64,000 bases of DNA from a virus. Where the stretch lies: IMG/VR virus record IMGVR_UViG_3300007512_000009, positions 62,001-126,000 of that record; one strand, written 5' to 3'. A model generated the notes under the pieces. That model did not search any database and was not told the DNA's origin. It worked only from the letters and a program-made list of their open reading frames with translations. Of this stretch, positions 61,439 through 64,000 are shown piece by piece (the stretch's first letter is position 1; every line of letters begins with the position of its first letter). Position numbers and translations under genes: made by a program.

Positions 61439-61585
61439 ATGGCAAAGAAAAACGTAGCACAACAACAAGCACATGTTGGTAACATGATAAAAATTGGTAA
61501 AGGACGAACTTCTAAGGTTTTTAAAAAGAAAGGTAATGCACCTGCTAGAACATCTAGTAAAGGAAACGGTTCTAAAATTAGATGA
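61439..61585 (+). CDS. Small basic protein (48 aa)
   Basis: MAKKNVAQQQAHVGNMIKIG and a Lys/Arg/Gly/Ser-rich remainder, two bases after the Sm-like gene and overlapping the next gene by four bases. It is highly basic, so nucleic-acid binding is possible. No family recognised. Confidence 0.62.
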   Translation: MAKKNVAQQQAHVGNMIKIGKGRTSKVFKKKGNAPARTSSKGNGSKIR

Positions 61586-61938
61586 TAAAGAATAAAACCA
61601 AACTTACAACTCCATATAGGGGCCAAAGAATAATCGCACTGAAAGTGATTGATTGGTGTTTGGAAGAATTTGGAATCTATGCGTCCATCAAACTGAAGTT
61701 AGGTGATTACAGCGATTTCAAATGTTGGGGTCAGTGTTATGAAGGACACAGTGAGCATCGCTACACCATAGAGATAGCAAAAAACCAAACACTTCGTGAC
61801 TTTGTTGCTACGGTTGTGCATGAAATGGTTCATGTGAAACAGTGGGAAACTGGTAGTTGGAAAGGTGAAGGTGAGGCAGAGGCCAATAGACTACAATATA
61901 AACTCACAGACAAACTGTGGAAAGACAATGTATTATGA
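61582..61938 (+). CDS. SprT-like zinc metalloprotease
   Basis: A 118-residue protein with FVATVVHEMVHVKQWETGSW, an HExxH zinc site (His80, Glu81, His84), followed by GEAEANRLQYKL, which may supply the third ligand (Glu/His). The fold is SprT/DUF-like minimal protease. In cells SprT-type enzymes act on DNA-protein crosslinks; here the substrate is unknown. Confidence 0.75.
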   Translation: MIKNKTKLTTPYRGQRIIALKVIDWCLEEFGIYASIKLKLGDYSDFKCWGQCYEGHSEHRYTIEIAKNQTLRDFVATVVHEMVHVKQWETGSWKGEGEAEANRLQYKLTDKLWKDNVL

Positions 61939-62144
61939 ATGAATCAAAACCAACAATATCACACGGAACATCACTACCTACACTACTCACAGTATTGTTT
62001 ATCGCACTGAAACTATGTGGGGTTATTGACTGGTCTTGGTGGTGGGTGTTATCACCAATTCCTATTACACTTGGTATAGCATTGGTGGTATTTGCAGTAG
62101 TCATTAGTGTTCTAATGTATAAAAATCGAAAGGATAAAACATGA
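61935..62144 (+). CDS. Small phage membrane protein with WSWWWVLSP motif
   Basis: A 69-residue protein with two membrane helices (about 14-32 and 44-62) joined by GVIDWSWWWVLSPIPI, a motif widespread in small phage membrane proteins. It ends in a basic tail (KNRKDKT). Overlaps both neighbours by four bases. Unknown role. Confidence 0.8.
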   Translation: MNESKPTISHGTSLPTLLTVLFIALKLCGVIDWSWWWVLSPIPITLGIALVVFAVVISVLMYKNRKDKT

Positions 62145-63202
62145 AAGAAGCGATTACCTACGATGATGTTTTATTGACACCCAGATATAGTGAATGCACA
62201 CCAGACATGGTAGATGTTTCTACAGTATTGGGTATTATGAAATTGGATATACCAATAATTTCAGCACCTATGGATACTGTTACAGAGAAATCTATGGCAG
62301 AAGGAATGTCTAAACTTGGTGGTCTTGGTATAATTCATAAAAATATGGATGAGGTGACTCAGTTATCACAGATTAAAGCAGTTATGGCTGGTTGTAACAA
62401 GGTCGGTGTTGCTGTCAGTCCTACTAAATTTAAAAAAGACCACATTAGAAAAATGGTTGATACTGGTGTTTCAACAATAGTTGTTGACTCTGCACATGGT
62501 GATTCTCTTAATGTCATTAAAGCAGTGGAAGAAATATCAATGATGGGTGATGATGTCATTATCATTGCGGGCAATGTTGCAACTGGACTTGGTGCAAAAA
62601 GACTGGTAAGTGCGGGTGCTGATGTAATAAAAGTGGGAATTGGGCCGGGCTCTATTTGCACAACCAGAATTGTTGCAGGTGTTGGTATACCACAGTTGAC
62701 TGCTATTATGGATGTGAGAGAGGAAATCAAAGGTTCAGCAGACATTATCGCAGATGGTGGAATTCGATGCAGTGGTGATATTGCAAAAGCACTAGCAGCC
62801 GGTGCATCTGCTGTGATGCTAGGTTCAATGCTTGCGGGTCACGACGAATCTCCCAACTTTAAGGAAGTTGTCTGGATAAACGACAAAAGATATGTATCTT
62901 ATCGTGGAATGGGAAGTGAAGGTGCAATGAACGAAGGTTCTGCCGACCGATACAACCAAGATGGTTCTAAAAAATTCGTACCAGAAGGTGTTGAAGGTTG
63001 TGTTCCTTATAGAGGTAAACTTGAAAATACTATATATCAACTAATAGGTGGTTTGAAATCGTCAATGGGATACCTTGGTGCAGGGAATCTGACAAGTTTC
63101 AGAAGGAATGCAGAATTTGTAAAAGTCAGTTCTGCTTCTCTTAGAGAAAATCATCCTCACAACATACATAATATGAAGGAATCAGCGAATTATGCAAACT
63201 AA
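62141..63202 (+). CDS. guaB: IMP dehydrogenase without CBS domains
   Basis: A 353-residue enzyme that oxidises IMP to XMP, the first step to GMP. TYDDVLLTPRYSE, ISAPMDTVTEKSMAEGMSKL, VVDSAHGDSLNV, GIGPGSICTTR (catalytic Cys173), IADGGIRCSGDIAKALAAGA and YRGMGSEGAM fit IMPDH. The RYNQ at 270-273 corresponds to the Arg-Tyr flap dyad; GMP reductase lacks this and has a different flap. HKNM is followed directly by the rest of the barrel, so the two CBS modules (about 120 residues) are missing, and with them the nucleotide control. Confidence 0.95.
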   Translation: MKEAITYDDVLLTPRYSECTPDMVDVSTVLGIMKLDIPIISAPMDTVTEKSMAEGMSKLGGLGIIHKNMDEVTQLSQIKAVMAGCNKVGVAVSPTKFKKDHIRKMVDTGVSTIVVDSAHGDSLNVIKAVEEISMMGDDVIIIAGNVATGLGAKRLVSAGADVIKVGIGPGSICTTRIVAGVGIPQLTAIMDVREEIKGSADIIADGGIRCSGDIAKALAAGASAVMLGSMLAGHDESPNFKEVVWINDKRYVSYRGMGSEGAMNEGSADRYNQDGSKKFVPEGVEGCVPYRGKLENTIYQLIGGLKSSMGYLGAGNLTSFRRNAEFVKVSSASLRENHPHNIHNMKESANYAN

Positions 63203-63428
63203 AGAAGAACCCTACATCTACGCAGACGGTTTTGATGATGCTATGGTTGGTCACGGTCTAAGTTTTGAAGGTAAATGTGTTGTATATGATTATGAAAAAG
63301 TCATTGAAATCTTGATGAAAGATATGACTCGTGAAGAAGCAGAAGAATATTTTGACTTCAATATAGTAGGTGCTTATGTGGGTAAAAACATGCCTGTCTT
63401 TGTGAAAAAGGTGGAACATTTTTCATGA
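63192..63428 (+). CDS. Conserved-type small protein (78 aa)
   Basis: A 78-residue protein: YIYADGFDDAMVGHGLSFEG, then VVYDYEKVIEILMKDM and AEEYFDFNIVGAYVGKNMPV. This matches a family of small uncharacterised proteins found in many phages. It overlaps the guaB stop by 11 bases and the next gene by four. Unknown function. Confidence 0.8.
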   Translation: MQTKEEPYIYADGFDDAMVGHGLSFEGKCVVYDYEKVIEILMKDMTREEAEEYFDFNIVGAYVGKNMPVFVKKVEHFS

Positions 63429-63580
63429 GTAGACCATTTAGAAACATATATGAAAAGAGAGAAACATCTTCAACGTTAAAAGAAAAACAGCGTCAACACA
63501 GAGTTAAAATAATATCAATTGTTATGATAACCATAGAATGTATTATAGGGATTTCAGTAATAATGTACTTTGCACTGTAA
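63425..63580 (+). CDS. Small single-helix membrane protein (51 aa)
   Basis: A 51-residue protein: a basic N-terminus (about 28 residues) followed by one hydrophobic helix VKIISIVMITIECIIGISV and beyond. ATG overlaps the previous stop (ATGA). Such positive-inside small proteins are common in phages; role unknown. Confidence 0.65.
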   Translation: MSRPFRNIYEKRETSSTLKEKQRQHRVKIISIVMITIECIIGISVIMYFAL

Positions 63581-63590
63581 TAAATAAATT

Positions 63591-63860
63591 ATGAAACCAA
63601 AACTAACTGATTTTATCTCGGTAATGTCTGCACTGGTTACAGGAAAATATGTAAGCAAAGAAAGACAATTAAAAAGGTTAAACATATGCCATGGTTGTGA
63701 AGAATTTGTCGTTAACGATGATGGTAGAGCAGAATGTAATGTTTGTGGGTGTAAACTGGACGGAGATAAAAAACTTATCCAGTTGACGGCATATGAAGAA
63801 ACCGAAAGGTATGGATGCAAACACGACGACGGCAGCCAGTGGAAAAAACATGGTGTTTGA
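63591..63860 (+). CDS. Zinc-ribbon protein (89 aa)
   Basis: An 89-residue protein with a four-Cys pattern: RLNICHGCEEFVVNDDGRAE then CNVCGCKLDGDKK, and a final Cys-His pair in RYGCKHDDG. It resembles short zinc-ribbon proteins of T4-like phages (DUF6171-like). The TGA stop lies in a TTGACA just before the next promoter. Confidence 0.75.
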   Translation: MKPKLTDFISVMSALVTGKYVSKERQLKRLNICHGCEEFVVNDDGRAECNVCGCKLDGDKKLIQLTAYEETERYGCKHDDGSQWKKHGV

Positions 63861-63863
63861 CAT

Positions 63864-63892
63864 TTGACAGAAGATAGCCATTCTGATACAAT
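63864..63892 (+). promoter_or_regulatory. Early promoter, leaderless type, at right end
   Basis: TTGACA, 17-base spacer, TACAAT with extended TGA; AGCC (63876-63879) is 7 bases before the -10. A second TTGACA at 63857 overlaps the upstream stop. The next ATG begins exactly 7 bases after the -10. Confidence 0.87.
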
Positions 63893-63898
63893 ACACTT

Positions 63899-64000
63899 AT
63901 GGACAATAACTGGACAAACCCCCAAATAGTATACAACGGAATTCAAACGCCAGATGGTTCAATCATCTGCTCTAACTACCGACACGATTTTGTAACACAC
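63899..64000 (+). CDS. Partial gene at right edge, unknown
   Basis: Starts at ATG 63899 and stays open to the window end (34 codons): MDNNWTNPQIVYNGIQTPDG followed by SIICSNYRHDFV. The start is fixed by the promoter, which predicts transcription from the A of the ATG. The family cannot be told from this fragment. Confidence 0.65.
   Translation, partial: MDNNWTNPQIVYNGIQTPDGSIICSNYRHDFVTH

Noticed and set aside
62141-63202. Annotation as GMP reductase
   Set aside because: The length fits, but the flap with YRGMGSEGAM and RYNQ and the end of the protein match IMP dehydrogenase; the enzyme simply lacks CBS domains.

Overview
The window is a contiguous piece of a large tailed-phage genome of the T4-like myovirus type, almost certainly marine and infecting a Gram-negative host. 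Every gene I can support is on the plus strand. The genes are tightly packed, many with 1-8 base start/stop overlaps, no gap exceeds about 125 bases, the DNA is AT-rich, and I see no tRNA, CRISPR array or transposon. The order of head and tail genes (13-14-15-16-17-18-19-20-core-21-22-23) and the presence of nearly every T4 replication gene make the lineage clear. The accessory genes differ from those of T4: a monomeric B12-dependent ribonucleotide reductase, a GroES-like gene, glutamine synthetase, adenylosuccinate lyase, IMP dehydrogenase and an outer-membrane porin. The N-terminal part of the porin resembles, from memory, porins of Planctomycetota; this is the only host hint I see and it needs a database search.

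Layout. 1-14.9 kb: virion module (neck, terminase, sheath, tube, portal, prohead core, protease, scaffold, capsid, two small structural genes), with T4-type late promoters (TATAAATA and variants). 14.9-29.7 kb: recombination, late transcription and replication genes (uvsY, uvsW, an Sm-like gene, sigma 55, 47, purB, 46, a methyltransferase, a conserved unknown, rnh, 45, a DUF4406 gene, 44, groES, 62, regA). 29.7-42.6 kb: one 13-kb, 16-gene cassette for making and transferring sugars. 42.6-43.2 kb: two genes behind a late promoter. 43.2-54.2 kb: dut, a DUF1599 gene, 43, uvsX, an unknown, 41, a small gene, 61, glutamine synthetase, two small genes and nrdJ. 54.2-57.1 kb: a small membrane protein, the porin and two low-complexity proteins. 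57.2-64 kb: a VWA/metalloprotease-like protein, many small proteins, a putative lysozyme-like membrane-anchored protein, an SprT-like protease, IMP dehydrogenase and a final partial gene.

How it works together. Two promoter classes stand out. Late genes carry TATAAATA or one-base variants, consistent with the encoded sigma 55 and sliding clamp. Early genes carry a sigma70-like promoter with a 17-base spacer, an extended -10 and, in most copies, an AGCC block exactly 7 bases before the -10. At four of these genes (24200, 44193, 57212, 63899) the ATG starts exactly 7 bases after the -10, so the mRNA should be leaderless; at three promoters the upstream TGA stop lies within the -35. The metabolic genes (glutamine synthetase, PurB, a CBS-less IMP dehydrogenase, ribonucleotide reductase, dUTPase) would push nitrogen into purines and deoxynucleotides without the usual host feedback. 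The sugar cassette and the porin point to remodelling of the host surface or decoration of the virion. Three proteins with T4-like capsid-targeting N-termini and a shared C-terminal helical pattern are candidates for a new internal head protein family.
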